The notes: a model not told the origin generated them from the sequence alone. 64,000 nucleotides of DNA from Brachypterus glaber (GCA_958510825.1 OY294044.1:43916100-43980099), one strand, 5' to 3'. Shown: positions 1 to 10,877, numbered from the stretch's first letter. Numbers and translations: made by a program.

Positions 1-2
1 CA

Positions 3-482
3 CATTATTTTACACCATTATCACTTATAGAAATAAATGATTTAGAAGATTTAAGAGACAGTTGTAAAAGAATAGATGAAGCTTATCAATTAAAACAAAA
101 GAGCATAGCAGGTAAAAGTGTGGCAAAAAATAAAACAGTTAATAAAGTAAATGTCCTAAGTTCGGATATAAATCAAAATTTTAGTAGTAAATGTAATTGT
201 AGTCATAATACCACAGTGTCCAAACTTACCCCATCTTCCTCTACTCGTCAAAGTTCAGTATGTAATAGTAGTCAAGTTTCTCAAATTAGTCAAAGTACCA
301 ATCAAAGCTTTAATAATACACAGAATAGTAGTAATAATAAAATTAGACAAGTAATTTGTTATAACTGTAACCAACCAAATCATATTTTTAGCAAATGTTT
401 AGCTAAAAGAACAAAGTTTTGTTATAAATGTGGATATAAAGCTGTAGTTTTTAAAAATTGCCCTTCCTGTACAAAAAACTAA
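3..482 (+). CDS. gag: Gag C-terminal part of a Ty3/gypsy-type LTR retrotransposon (cut by window edge)
   Basis: The frame is open from the left window edge to the stop at 480-482, so this is the C-terminal end of a Gag polyprotein, the structural protein that packages element RNA in the cytoplasm. The first ~40 codons fit the end of a capsid domain. Next comes a low-complexity Ser/Asn/Gln linker, then a nucleocapsid segment. The first zinc knuckle is intact (CYNC..NH...KC, C-x2-C-x4-H-x4-C). The second (CYKC...NC) has Val where the zinc-binding His should be, so it is probably degenerate. The frame ends on a slippery heptamer that leads into pol. Assignment rests on the knuckle and on the pol frame that follows directly; the 5' half and 5' LTR lie outside the window. 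Confidence 0.8.
   Translation, partial: HYFTPLSLIEINDLEDLRDSCKRIDEAYQLKQKSIAGKSVAKNKTVNKVNVLSSDINQNFSSKCNCSHNTTVSKLTPSSSTRQSSVCNSSQVSQISQSTNQSFNNTQNSSNNKIRQVICYNCNQPNHIFSKCLAKRTKFCYKCGYKAVVFKNCPSCTKN
473..479 (+). promoter_or_regulatory. -1 ribosomal frameshift slippery heptamer between gag and pol
   Basis: A AAA AAC in the gag frame (codons AAA 474-476 and AAC 477-479) lies immediately before the gag stop TAA at 480-482. Slipping back one base places ribosomes in the long pol frame, which is open across this point. The heptamer fits the canonical X XXY YYZ pattern used by many retroelements. I did not identify a downstream pseudoknot by eye. Confidence 0.75.
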
Positions 483-3400
483 ATAGGAAAGTGGATGATT
501 TTAGTCGGCATTCACTTAATAAAAAGGCTAAAAATAATAATGACAGTCAGGTAAAAAAGGATAACAAAACTAATTTTTGTAAAAACATTTATTATAATAA
601 AAATAATATCAATTCTTTACAAAAATCAAGTGTAACAGAAACAAATAAACGATTTTATTTGAATGAATGGAAAGATTGGTTGGATACTACAGCTGATAAA
701 TCTAAACAGTTAGTAACTGGTGTTGTTTATTTACCTATTAAAGTAGATAATGAAGTTAAGATTTTACAAGTCTTGGTTGTTCCTTCTTTGGAAACAAATT
801 TTATTTTTGGTGTGAATTTTTTACAATTGTTTTCTATGACTCTGGATTTTTCTGATGAATCTTGGAATAATAAAATTAATAATTTGAATGTGATCAGTAA
901 TAACAGTGATAGTCAGGATATAAATAAAGATAATTCAGTAGGCTTATGTGACTTGACAGACGAACAGAAAAAGATAGCAGATAAATTTGTTAGTTTATTT
1001 AAAGAATTATATAGCGAAAAAATAGGTAGAACAAATTTAATAGAACATGATATAGATACAGGAAATAATAAACCTTTTAAAATGCGTCAATATCCTTTGT
1101 CACCTTATTTAATAGAAATTTTACATAAAGAGTTAGATAAAATGTTAAAAGATGATATAGTTTCACCATCTTATTCTGATTTTAATTCACCAGTTTTATT
1201 AGTAAAAAAAGCTAATGGTACATACCGTTTTTGTTTTGATGGACGTAAATTAAATTCTATTACAAAAGGTGATTCACATCCTTTACCAAGGATAGACTCC
1301 ATTTTAAGTTTATTAGGCGATGCAAAATATATATCAAGTATAGATTTAAAAAATGCTTTTTGGCAGATTCCACTTACAAAAACTGCTAAAGAAAAAACTG
1401 CATTTTCCGTACCTGGTAGGGGACTATTTGAATTTAATGTAATGTGTTATGGACTCAAAAATGGAACACAAAGTCAGCAAAGAATAATGGATAAACTTTT
1501 TCCTTTCTCCTTTTATCCAAATATATTTGTTTATATTGACGACATTATAATAGTATCAAAAACTTTTGAGGAACATATTAAATTACTTCAAATAGTACAT
1601 GAAAAATTAAAATCTGCTAATCTTACAATAAATTTTGAAAAAAGTAATTTTTTTAGAAAATCACTTAAGTATTTAGGTTTTGTAATTGATAATTTTGGTT
1701 TAAGAACCGATCCGCAAAAAGTAGAAGCAATAATAAACTATCCTAGACCAACAAATAGTACAGAGATAAAACGATTTTTAGGTGTAGCTTCGTGGTATCG
1801 TAGATTTGTTACGAATTTTTCAACAATTGTTAGTCCATTAAATTCACTTTTAAAGGGCAAAGGTAAAAAACAAGCCATTAGTTGGAATACTGATGCAGAA
1901 AAAGCTTTTTTATTGTTGAAGGAATCTTTAATAAATGCTCCAGCTTTAGCAAGTCCCAATTTTTCTTTACCATTTGTTTTACAATGTGATGCTTCTTTAG
2001 TTGGCCTCGGTTCCATATTAACACAAACGCAAGATGGTCAAGAAAAAGTAATAGCTTCTGCTAGTAGAGCTTTAACACGTAGTGAAATAAAATATTCTGT
2101 AGGTGAAAAGGAATGTTTAGCTGTTTTGTTTGCTATAGATAGGTTTAGACCATATATTGAAGGTGTTAAATTCACAGTAATTACAGATCATTCTTCATTA
2201 AAATATTTGAGTAATATGAAAGATCCCTCTGGTCGCTTGGCTAGATGGTCATTAAAATTACAGCAATATGATATGGATATTGTATATCGTAGAGGTAAAT
2301 TAAATGTAGTAGCTGATGGGTTATCCAGAGCTTTTGATAGAATAGAACCAGAAAAATCAATTTTTCCAGATGTAAATTTAATTAATTTTAATGTAAATGA
2401 TTATAATAGTGATAAATATTATATTCAGTTGAGGGAAAAAATTGTTAAGAGTCCAGATTCATATCCGCAATTTAAAGTTATTGATGATAATATTTATAAG
2501 TTCATACCGACCAAGACAAAAGTAAAAAGTAATATTATAGAGTGGAAATTGTTAGTGCCTCAAAAATGTCGTAAACAAGTACTAAAAGAATGTCATGACG
2601 ATGTATTAGCTTCTCATATGGGATTTTTTAAAACTTTTCATAGAATTTCAGAAACATATTTTTGGCCAAAAATGCGTAAAGATATTTTAAAGTATGTAAG
2701 ATGTTGTAATATTTGTCAATCACAAAAAGTTAGTAATTCTGCACGTTTTGGATTGATGGGTCGTGAAAAAGAAGTAAATTATCCGTGGCAAGTTATTTCA
2801 TGCGATTTGCAGGGACCATTTCCCAGAAGTTCTAAAGGTTTTTGTTATCTTTTAGTTGTGTCAGACTGGTTTACAAAGTATACATTATTACATCCTTTAA
2901 GGGAAGCTACTGCAAATGCAATATGTAAATTCATTGAGAATGAAGTTTTTTTAGTTTACGGAGTCTGTCAATTTTTAATTGTCGATAATGGAAAACAATT
3001 TGCTGGTAAAGTTTTTAAAAAATTAGCAGATGAATATAATGTACAGAAAATTTGGTTTAATGCACTTTACCATAGTCAAAATAATCCGACGGAAAGGCAA
3101 CATCGCACAATTTCTACTGCTATAAGATCATATATAAAAGATAATCAAAAAGAATGGTGTAAAAATTTAGCAAAAATAGGTCTAGCTTTACGAACGTCTG
3201 TAAATGAAGTTACGGGGTATACGCCGGCATTTCTTAATTTTGGGAGGAATGTACCTATCACAGGAACTTATTATGGCAAAATGACATCAACTGATGGTGT
3301 TAAATTAGAACCTTGTGACAGAGACTCGTATAGCCAAGACTTGGGAAATCTTAAAGAGATTTTTGTTGATGTAAAGAAATATTTACATGAAGCTTATGAA

Positions 3401-3664
3401 CGTAATAAGCGTACTTATGATTTGCGCAAGCGTGAAGTAAATTTTGAGATAGGTGAAAAAGTTTGGAGACGAAACAAAGTACTCTCAGATGCTAGTAAAA
3501 GTTTTGCTGCAAAACTTGCTCCAAAGTACATTCTTTGCAAAGTTGTTGCGAAAAAGTCAAAGTTAGTGTATATTTTGGAAAATGCAGATGGTCATAGAGG
3601 CGACTGGCATGTTAAAGATCTAAAGAAATATTTTGGATCAAATAGTGACATTTCAGTTGGCTAG
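476..3664 (+). CDS. pol: Pol polyprotein of a Ty3/gypsy-type LTR retrotransposon (RT, RNase H, integrase; protease truncated)
   Basis: About 1060 codons, uninterrupted from the frameshift site to TAG. Order: a remnant of the aspartic protease (C-terminal IFGVNFL-like strand near 800-840, but no DTG/DSG active site upstream); reverse transcriptase with FCFDGRKLN, SSIDLKNAFWQIPL and the catalytic YIDD at about 1532-1543; RNase H with acidic residues in LQCDAS, EKECLAV, ITDHSSL and VADGLS; then integrase with an HHCC zinc module (ECHDD..SHMGF..CCNICQ, about 2590-2720) and a D,D-E triad in SCDLQGP (~2800), VDNGKQF (~2983) and NPTERQH (~3090). A C-terminal GEKVWRR/KLAPKY segment follows; no chromodomain or env is seen. 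RT, RNase H and integrase look intact, so decay is recent, but loss of the protease active site makes this copy non-autonomous unless helped. The RNase H-integrase order places it in Ty3/gypsy rather than Ty1/copia. Confidence 0.93.
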   Translation, partial: KLNRKVDDFSRHSLNKKAKNNNDSQVKKDNKTNFCKNIYYNKNNINSLQKSSVTETNKRFYLNEWKDWLDTTADKSKQLVTGVVYLPIKVDNEVKILQVLVVPSLETNFIFGVNFLQLFSMTLDFSDESWNNKINNLNVISNNSDSQDINKDNSVGLCDLTDEQKKIADKFVSLFKELYSEKIGRTNLIEHDIDTGNNKPFKMRQYPLSPYLIEILHKELDKMLKDDIVSPSYSDFNSPVLLVKKANGTYRFCFDGRKLNSITKGDSHPLPRIDSILSLLGDAKYISSIDLKNAFWQIPLTKTAKEKTAFSVPGRGLFEFNVMCYGLKNGTQSQQRIMDKLFPFSFYPNIFVYIDDIIIVSKTFEEHIKLLQIVHEKLKSANLTINFEKSNFFRKSLKYLGFVIDNFGLRTDPQKVEAIINYPRPTNSTEIKRFLGVASWYRRFVTNFSTIVSPLNSLLKGKGKKQAISWNTDAEKAFLLLKESLINAPALASPNFSLPFVLQCDASLVGLGSILTQTQDGQEKVIASASRALTRSEIKYSVGEKECLAVLFAIDRFRPYIEGVKFTVITDHSSLKYLSNMKDPSGRLARWSLKLQQYDMDIVYRRGKLNVVADGLSRAFDRIEPEKSIFPDVNLINFNVNDYNSDKYYIQLREKIVKSPDSYPQFKVIDDNIYKFIPTKTKVKSNIIEWKLLVPQKCRKQVLKECHDDVLASHMGFFKTFHRISETYFWPKMRKDILKYVRCCNICQSQKVSNSARFGLMGREKEVNYPWQVISCDLQGPFPRSSKGFCYLLVVSDWFTKYTLLHPLREATANAICKFIENEVFLVYGVCQFLIVDNGKQFAGKVFKKLADEYNVQKIWFNALYHSQNNPTERQHRTISTAIRSYIKDNQKEWCKNLAKIGLALRTSVNEVTGYTPAFLNFGRNVPITGTYYGKMTSTDGVKLEPCDRDSYSQDLGNLKEIFVDVKKYLHEAYERNKRTYDLRKREVNFEIGEKVWRRNKVLSDASKSFAAKLAPKYILCKVVAKKSKLVYILENADGHRGDWHVKDLKKYFGSNSDISVG

Positions 3665-4184
3665 CTTTTATTAAATAAGAATATATTCTTAGTATCATTC
3701 GGAATGATATTTAAAAAAATATCAATGTATTGAAAATATTTAAAGGGTACCCAAAACTTTTGTATATAGTAGAAAAAAAAATATATAAATATATTTTTTG
3801 TAGAAGAGAATTCTGGTGCACACAGTCAAGTCTTATTTCTATTTTTTTTATCTTGATAAAACTTAGCTAAAAAGAAAAACAAAATTAATTATGACAATTA
3901 CCTGATTATGACAATTACCTGATTATGACAATTACCTGTTTATGACACACACCGATAAAGTCCCAAAATTATGTTCTACATAAGAGTAGGCGAATGATAC
4001 ACGTAGTTATCAAGCTTAGCTATTGTTAATTATCAAGTAGTATTTCAAATGATTTACATAAAGTATTGTATTTTTTGTTGATTTATTAAATAAAATATAG
4101 TATATATATTAGCTATTTAAGTTAAATAGTTATAGAGTTTGGTATAAAAATATTTTTTGTATATTAAATATTTTTATTATTTTT
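3665..4184. other. Non-coding 3' internal region of the LTR retrotransposon
   Basis: AT-rich sequence between the pol stop and the polypurine tract. No env-like frame is visible. It holds the 17-bp tandem repeat annotated separately. Confidence 0.5.
3888..3945. repeat. 17-bp tandem repeat, about 3.4 copies
   Basis: Three consecutive near-perfect copies of ATTATGACAATTACCTG (3888, 3905, 3922) and a partial fourth, between pol and the polypurine tract. Short tandem repeats in this position are common in LTR elements. Confidence 0.85.
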
Positions 4185-4192
4185 GGAGGGGG
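4185..4192 (+). other. Polypurine tract, plus-strand primer of the LTR element
   Basis: GGAGGGGG follows an AT stretch and is followed two bases later by TGTGTAACG, the expected start of a 3' LTR. This arrangement is standard for plus-strand DNA priming. Confidence 0.6.
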
Positions 4193-4194
4193 CA

Positions 4195-6250
4195 TGTGTA
4201 ACGATATAAATCGTCACTTTGTAATATAGCAAGGGTTAATTAAACTATTCGTTTACTTACGTTATAATTTATGTTTATTTTGTATATAAATAGTTACGTA
4301 CGTACAGAACTATTTTGTATCTGGGACTATTTTGTAGCAGGAACTGAATTCTAACCATATAAGTCTCTATTCCATAGTTCTACCTGAAAATAACATAAAG
4401 AAAACATAATAAGAATATGATTTTTAATAATAAAGAATCATATGACTTATTTCTCTATGATGCATTTGTCTATGGACTTACCTGGTTTTTATATGTTTCA
4501 GAGTCTATTGAGGGTTGGATTTCACTGGCTTTCATCTGTAGCTTGTCTTTCCTGGAAAGTTTCGTATGCTTATTCCTTCGGGATAATCCAGAATTTGTTG
4601 AAAATAGTTTGCTGGAACTGCTCACTTAGATTCAGTATTTTGTTTATACTTAGTTCACAGGGCACTTAGTATTCTGTTCGTATTTTTATTAGTTTTGCTA
4701 ATAAACAATAAGTATTGTTTATATTTGTTTCTTAGAGTAATATTTTGAGGTTAGATATCACTAATACGGATTTATCAGGAAATATTCTTTTTAGTTATTA
4801 TTTTTGGTGTAGTTTCCGTTACCTTTATTAGGAATCCTATACGGTAAAACTGTAGTTGATAATGACTTACATAGATGTCGCTAATAGTTCAGAAATAGGA
4901 TTTTATTTACCTGAAGGGTTCATACCGGTCAAGAAGGTCGATTTTCGTTCTTCTTGAAGCAACTCTGTTACAAAATGGTGGTGTCATATTGACGAGTGTT
5001 TATTTTCTGTAATCATCGAAGTAATCCTTCATGTATTTTTATTTAAAGTTAGTGAAAATGAATATTTAAACAATGCGGAAGATATTGTAACTGTTATTTT
5101 CTACAATTACGCATTTATAGCGTTTCGATGGACATCGAAGACTTAGTATGACATGTAAGTTACGTTTTTCTGTTTCTTAGAATATTTCTGAGATATAATT
5201 ATTGTTTTAGCACCATTAATTAATTACCATTAAGCACCATTAAGCACCATTAAGCACCATTAAGCACCATTAACCACTATTACTAGACCATTAATCACTA
5301 TTTCTATACCATTACTACATCATTACTCACTATTTCTATACCATTAATATGGAATTACATTAATTTGAGTTGAAGTTTATTTTGGTATATTTGATATACA
5401 AGTTCTCCGCATGGAGTGATGTTCTGTTGGAACATGGTTCTGTAATTTTTGGCATAGATAAATTCTATGTAACCGTCTAGCAGACAATTTTATATTGGAC
5501 ATAATTTTCAAAAGTATATTTTATCCCGAACAACATTTTCAATAATACATTTTATCCTGGAAGATGATTTTTCCAAAGTAGATGGGACAGCCTATATTTT
5601 TTCTTTCATTTGAAAAATGAATTCATCAGCATAGGGGAGACTTGTACAGATGGAGACGATGGAATTCATACCTCATGGATTTTGCAGAAACCAGCTAAGT
5701 ACTCATTCTGAAAACTTTTGAAAGCAATATTTCCTATTTAAAATTCTTTTATTTCAATATTCTTATAACTGTAAACTTTATCAGATCTGATATAGTATTG
5801 TTTAATACTATATGCCCTTCTGGCTTTTGTTCATTTTTAGGTACTTATTTTTTTAAAACATTTAATCTCATTTATTAATTATTAAATATCATACTTTTGA
5901 TTAAATGATTTCTAATTTAAGCATGACTTTTATACACTGCAAGAAATGATTGCTGTTTACATACATTTCTTGGTGCTTGCTGAACTTCATGTTTTCTTTA
6001 TACATTTAAGTCGAATGATTTCTGAATTTAGTAATTTTTATTAAGATTTCTTTAATTATATATTAATATAATTACACATATTTTTTATATTATTAATACA
6101 TTACTTGATGTGCTTTCATTAAGTTTATTTATAATAAATTTCTCAAATGAATTATCTTATTTTATTTAAGGGTTATATTTTCTCAAACTGAAAAGCTTAA
6201 GTATTTACACTAGGTTGTTACTTACCTAAAAGAGTAAAAGCTAAAGTAAC
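4195..6250 (+). mobile_element. Possible 3' LTR (right boundary uncertain)
   Basis: The left edge TGTGTAACG directly after the polypurine tract is credible. The right edge is a guess: TGGCGCCCC at about 6250 resembles the start of a primer-binding site, which would make a ~2.05-kb LTR, but the expected terminal CA is absent and there is no second LTR in the window to compare. Small open frames here (for example 4417-4629) look like chance. It holds the decanucleotide repeat at 5221-5280. Confidence 0.3.
5221..5345. repeat. Tandem decanucleotide TAAGCACCAT and degenerate extension
   Basis: Four perfect head-to-tail copies of TAAGCACCAT at 5231-5270, preceded by a partial copy and followed to ~5345 by degenerate CACTATT/CCATTA-type units. 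It lies inside the proposed LTR. Confidence 0.85.
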
Positions 6251-7390
6251 TGGCGCCCCTAACAACATTAATCAATTCTTTCTATTTTTCCCTTGCCCAT
6301 ACCCATTGCTCCGCTGTCAAAACTAGCCGTTGGCAGTGAACGTATTAATTAAGGTACAACTTTTTATATATAATTATATATATAATAAATATAAATTATA
6401 ATTTGATTAATTCTAAAGAGGACCACAAAACGTTGAGTGTAAGATATTTGTTTTTGAGCGAATAATTTATTTGGTGGTTAATCTGTTGAAGGGTAAATTT
6501 TTGTGCGGTAAAAGTTGTAGTTGGCTGCACTGGTATTTTTTTACACAACACGTCGTAACACTTGTTTTACGTTATTCCTGTTTGTTAAAAGTTGGTATAC
6601 ACTGTAAATGCAAATATGGTAATTTTACAGCAAATAAAGTAGGTCATATGTTGCCAGCAAAGAAAGTGTTAAATTTAAATCAGAACTGTAAATTCACAGT
6701 TATCTGTAAAAATGTGAATTTTTATTTTGGAATTTTACTGCTATTATTATGGTCATTTTCGGGACTGTCTGTAAAAGTGCTGGATTTTTGGACCACATGT
6801 ATGAATTTCAATGCAAAATTATTGTACCCACAGGAAAAGAGCTGAGATTTTACTAAACCCAGTAATATTGAGGTTAATTTAATAAATATTGTAAATTCAC
6901 ATTCTGACATTGTAAATTTGCTTTAATTATGACAGTTAAAACTACTGTAAGATTGACGAACAAATTGCACATTCTTCTTAAAAACCTACACTAAAATATA
7001 CTATTTGAGTGTACTGGATGCCAAAAAAAGGCAGTAAATTTAAATGTTTTCTGCAAACTGGTAGAGCTAAGGATAAATTACGATACAGTGGACTGGAATA
7101 ATCAAAAATTTATCGAGGCTTTTAATGGGACAATGCTCAATAATTTAGTTTAAAATGGTCTTTATACTAACCCACCTATTTAAACTATTTTATGAAAGGG
7201 GCCTTACACAAATTACGTAAGAGATTTTTTGAAGATTTTTGACCTCCTCCTCCTCCTTATGTAAGATTTTATAAAATTTAAACCTGTATCTATGTAGTAG
7301 TAGTTAATAAAAATACCTTTTTGTCTTTAGTTTTAAGCAGAAAATATAAAAAAAATATTATTTTTTATGTGGAGAACTATAGCTTTTTGT
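6251..7390. other. Unassigned AT-rich sequence
   Basis: No recognisable gene. A 124-codon open frame at 6471-6845 has no motif I recognise, starts on a non-ATG codon and has AT-driven composition, so I do not call it. Confidence 0.4.
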
Positions 7391-7920
7391 TTTTACCCGA
7401 CTAACCAAGAAAGGAGGGTAATATGTGTGTATGTATGTACCAATCTACAGCCTAAACTCCTGGACCGAATTTGATAATTAAGATCTTAAACGATTCCCGG
7501 TTGACATAGGATATATAATGCGTTTTGGTCCCATAAACAATAGTAGTTATTATAGTTATAGATGTATTTGCCCACGTTTCGACTATATTCAAATTATTCG
7601 TTTTATCATCAGCATAAATTAAGAAATCTGCTCTACAGCCTAAACCCCTTATCGGAATTTGAAAACTGAGGTGTCAATCTATTTGTCTTGATACCGCTGG
7701 TGACATAGGTCATATAAAAGTCCATGTTTCGCCTATTTGGGCTCCTATAATCAGGGATTTTTAAAGAGAAAAAATAAAAAACTCGTTTAATTTTTAAGAA
7801 TAAGGTATCAAGAAATGCGTCTTGGTCACATGAATAATAGTTATTATAGTTATAGCTGTATTTGTACTTGTTTCGACTATGTATTCATCAGCCTAAAATA
7901 AAACCTTTTATTTAACAAAA
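7391..7920. repeat. Diverged direct repeats, possibly part of a retroelement or MITE
   Basis: A module at about 7515-7610 recurs at about 7812-7890 in the same orientation. Both contain ATGCGT(T/C)TTGGTC, an AGTTATTATAGTTATAG stretch, then TTTCGACTAT and ATCAGC. A second shared phrase, CTACAGCCTAAAC, occurs near 7445 and 7634. The TTTCGACTAT...CATCAGC wording resembles repeat ends seen in Penelope-like elements, but no coding sequence is present. Confidence 0.45.
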
Positions 7921-7950
7921 AAAAAATACGTTTAAAAAGTTTGAAATAAA

Positions 7951-8265
7951 TAATTTAATTAAAAAAAAAACACCCGACTGATAAACTAAAAAAAAAACAA
8001 ACAAGAATAAATTATTATTCTGAATAATGTTAAATAAAATCATATAGTTACCACCGCAGTCGGGGACCAATTTTCAATATCATAATAATATTAGAAATCT
8101 TTAAACTTAATTTAAATATACAAATGTTTTAATAATATGAAGGCAGAATAGACCGACTGCGATGGTTACTATATGATTTTATTTAACATTATTCAGAATA
8201 ATAATTTATTCTTGTTTGATACTTTTTAGTTTATAAGTCGGGTGTTTTCTTTTAGTTAAATTACA
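7951..8265. mobile_element. Palindromic MITE with ~115-bp arms
   Basis: The left arm (7951-8065, AACACCCGACTGATAAACTA and onward through an ATTATTATTCTGAATAATG core) is matched in reverse complement by 8151-8265. The ~85-bp centre is unique AT-rich sequence. No coding capacity. The shared ACCCGACT terminus suggests relation to the module at ~7398. Confidence 0.75.
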
Positions 8266-9276
8266 CAGGCCCACAAAATTTGTTTTTTTAGTTAAATTAC
8301 ACAGCTCAAAATTTTTTTTATGAGTCGTGAATTCCAACTGAAACCGAATCCGCAACCCGTTTAACCCTTACACGTCAGGATTTTGACATAACCTCAAAAA
8401 ACACTCGAAAAACTACTGAAACCGCTAAAATCATCTATTCCATACCACTTTTACCCTCTTCCTTCAAATTCTTAATTTCGTAACCCCATCATCCCCTATG
8501 CTCGGAATACCATTATTCCATAACCTCAAAACCCCGTTACCTCATTAAGTAGAAAAATCTGGTTCGGGAAACAGAACAATTACTTGAAATTTTCTTGTAG
8601 AATAAAGTTATGAATAAGTAACTGTATAATCCTAAAATCCCATCACACCTCCTAACCCCTTCACTCCGTAACCCCATATATTATAACCTCTTACCCCCAC
8701 CATCCTATTCTGTGGAGAAGTCCGGTTCTCGAAATCATAAGAGTTTTGTGAGTGAAGTCATGAATCAAGGTCTACTTCATTATTTTTTTAAATGGACTTC
8801 TCGACAGAATAGGGTAACGGGATTAAGGGGATGTAGTGTATGTTGTTATGAAGTGAAGGGATTTTGAGGTTAGGTTGTTAGGGGATTTTGGGGTTATAGA
8901 GTTACTTACCTATGACTATGATCCACAAAAAAACTGAAGAATTTGTTCTGTTTTCCTAAACTAGATTTTTCTACTTAATGAGGTTACGGGGTTTTGAGGT
9001 TATGGAATAATGGTATTCCGGTTATACGGCTATGGTATTATGAGGTTAGGGGATTATGGGGTTTTGGGGTTATAGAATTAGCAATTTGGGGACAGGGGGG
9101 TGACAGTGGTATGGCATAGATGATTTTAGCGGTTTCAGTAGTTTTCGGGTGTTTTTTGAGGTTATGTCAAAATCCTGACGTGTAGGGGTTAAACGGGTTG
9201 CGGATTCAGTTTCAGCGGGAAAAAATACATAGGAATATAATATTGGAATCCAAGACTTTTTTTTTGTGGGCCTGTG
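8264..9276. mobile_element. 1.0-kb TIR DNA element with TTA target duplication
   Basis: The left terminus CACAGGCCCACAAAA (8264) is the reverse complement of TTTTGTGGGCCTGTG ending at 9276. The flanks are TTA on both sides (8261-8263; 9277-9279). Long subterminal inverted repeats continue inside: about 8337-8450 (CCGAATCCGCAACCCG...) pairs with about 9105-9215. The middle is a further degenerate inverted region rich in AACCCC/GGGGTT phrases. There is no transposase frame, so it is non-autonomous. A 3-bp TTA/TAA duplication fits PIF/Harbinger elements, but that family call is inference. Confidence 0.75.
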
Positions 9277-9755
9277 TTATTAATGTGTTAATTTTATTTA
9301 TTTTTATAATTGTATTGTGAGATGACACAAAGTTGTTGAAATTTTTCTTAATACTAAGGTTAGGTATGCAAACAAATATGCAAATTTAATTCAGTATAAT
9401 AGAGGTCTCCTGAAACTCTAAGGAAACAAAAACTCGAGCAAAAACTAAAAAAATGGTTTATTTTTCATTCTTTTTTTCTTCGTTTTAGGCATAGCAAATA
9501 TAAAGTACACAATTAAATAGAAAAATTATGATTAGTTTAGTCTCGGGAGGGTAAAGGATATTATAATACATCTTAAACGTTTTAAGTAAAATCTTTAAAA
9601 TAATCTTCAATGGTTCAGGAGCGCTTATGTGCAGCTCTTTATGTCTCGTTTTGATAAACTGCGCAGGCGCACGCGCATGCGCTGACCGTTTTTCAATATG
9701 TTATTTTAAATAAAAAAAACATTTTTTTACAAAAAGAAACAAACACCAAACAGAT
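9277..9755. other. Unassigned intergenic sequence
   Basis: AT-rich, with a small GC-rich island at 9660-9690 (GCGCAGGCGCACGCGCATGC). No gene or RNA recognised. Confidence 0.4.
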
Positions 9756-9756
9756 G

Positions 9757-10335
9757 GCAAACCCCCTCATCTTAGGGGGCGGAGTTACATTTTTTTTATT
9801 ATCAGATTTTCTTTCAGAAACCATAAAAACCCAAATATACCAATTTTCACAAAAACTACCATCACTCCTCAGGGGGTGAAATTAGAAAAATGTTATTATA
9901 AGATTCAGTTTTAGCGACCTCAAAAAACCCAATATATAAATTTTCAATAAAACTACCCCAGCCTGAGGGGGCGGAGTCGATGCACTTTCAGCAACCTGAA
10001 AAACCCCAATATACCAATTTTTACGAAAACTAGCGCCCACCCCTCAGGGGGTGGATTTAGAATATTTTTATTATCAGATTCACTTTCAGCAACCTCAAAA
10101 ACCCCCAACATACCAGTTTTCACGAAAACTACCCCCCACCCTTCAGGATGTAAAATTAGAAAAAAAATATATCAGATTCATATTCGTCGACCTCAAAAAC
10201 CCCCATACACCAATTTTGACGAAAATATTGAAAATATTTAAAAATATTTACCCCCTCAGGAGTTTGGACTTTTTTGGAAAAATTTTATTATTTCATTTCA
10301 GAAACCTCAAAAAACCCTATATAGTAATTTTTAAA
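9757..10335. repeat. ~97-bp tandem array A (hairpin-bearing units)
   Basis: Five to six diverged units begin near 9803, 9900, 9977, 10074 and 10172. Each has TCACTTTCAGCAACCTC, then CAATATACCAATTTTC, ACGAAAACTACCCC, and a GC-rich palindrome CCACCCCTCAGGGGGTGG. Spacing is about 97 bp, with one shortened unit. The same unit forms array B at 39.53-40.15 kb. The 97-codon frame at 10051-10344 is a by-product of the repeat. Confidence 0.85.
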
Positions 10336-10877
10336 TTTTTCTAAAAAGTTTTTATCAGTTAAAAATTGACCACTCTTTTCAGCGTATCAGCAAAGATTTT
10401 CCTATTTTAAAATATTTCCCGCCATTCTGTGAAAACATTACCATTTTTCTGAGTTCAGCAGACCCTAAAGAAAATAACTAGACATGAGTTAGAGGTTACC
10501 TTTGTAGGCAAAATTCGGCGTTTTTTACCGACCCTCCTTTAATGTTAAACATAATGATTCCTTTATTAAGTTAAGTAGAACCATCTTTGTGTTTCAAGCT
10601 GGGTGCATTTTTAAAAAAATCATAAATTTAAGTTCAATATCAGTCGAGAGCAAAAGCAATAAAGGTACACTGCTTTATATTTATAATAAAACTTTTTAAG
10701 CACGATTTATTTATTTACTATTTATACAATATAACATATATCTAGCCCTATTTGTGAGATTGTGGCTCAGAACTCAAAACTCAAATTACTTTTGTTAATT
10801 AACAACAAAATACCCTATTTTAATTTTGAAGGCTAATAATTTATAATTAAAAAAAAAATCTTTTTTAAATGTGAAAA
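10336..10877. other. Unassigned AT-rich sequence
   Basis: No gene, repeat or RNA recognised by eye between array A and the foldback arm. Confidence 0.35.

Noticed and set aside
1738..2016. Reverse frame inside pol
   Set aside because: Shadow of the RT/RNase H coding sequence.
6471..6845. 124-codon open frame
   Set aside because: Non-ATG start, AT-driven composition, no domain, signal or splice context.
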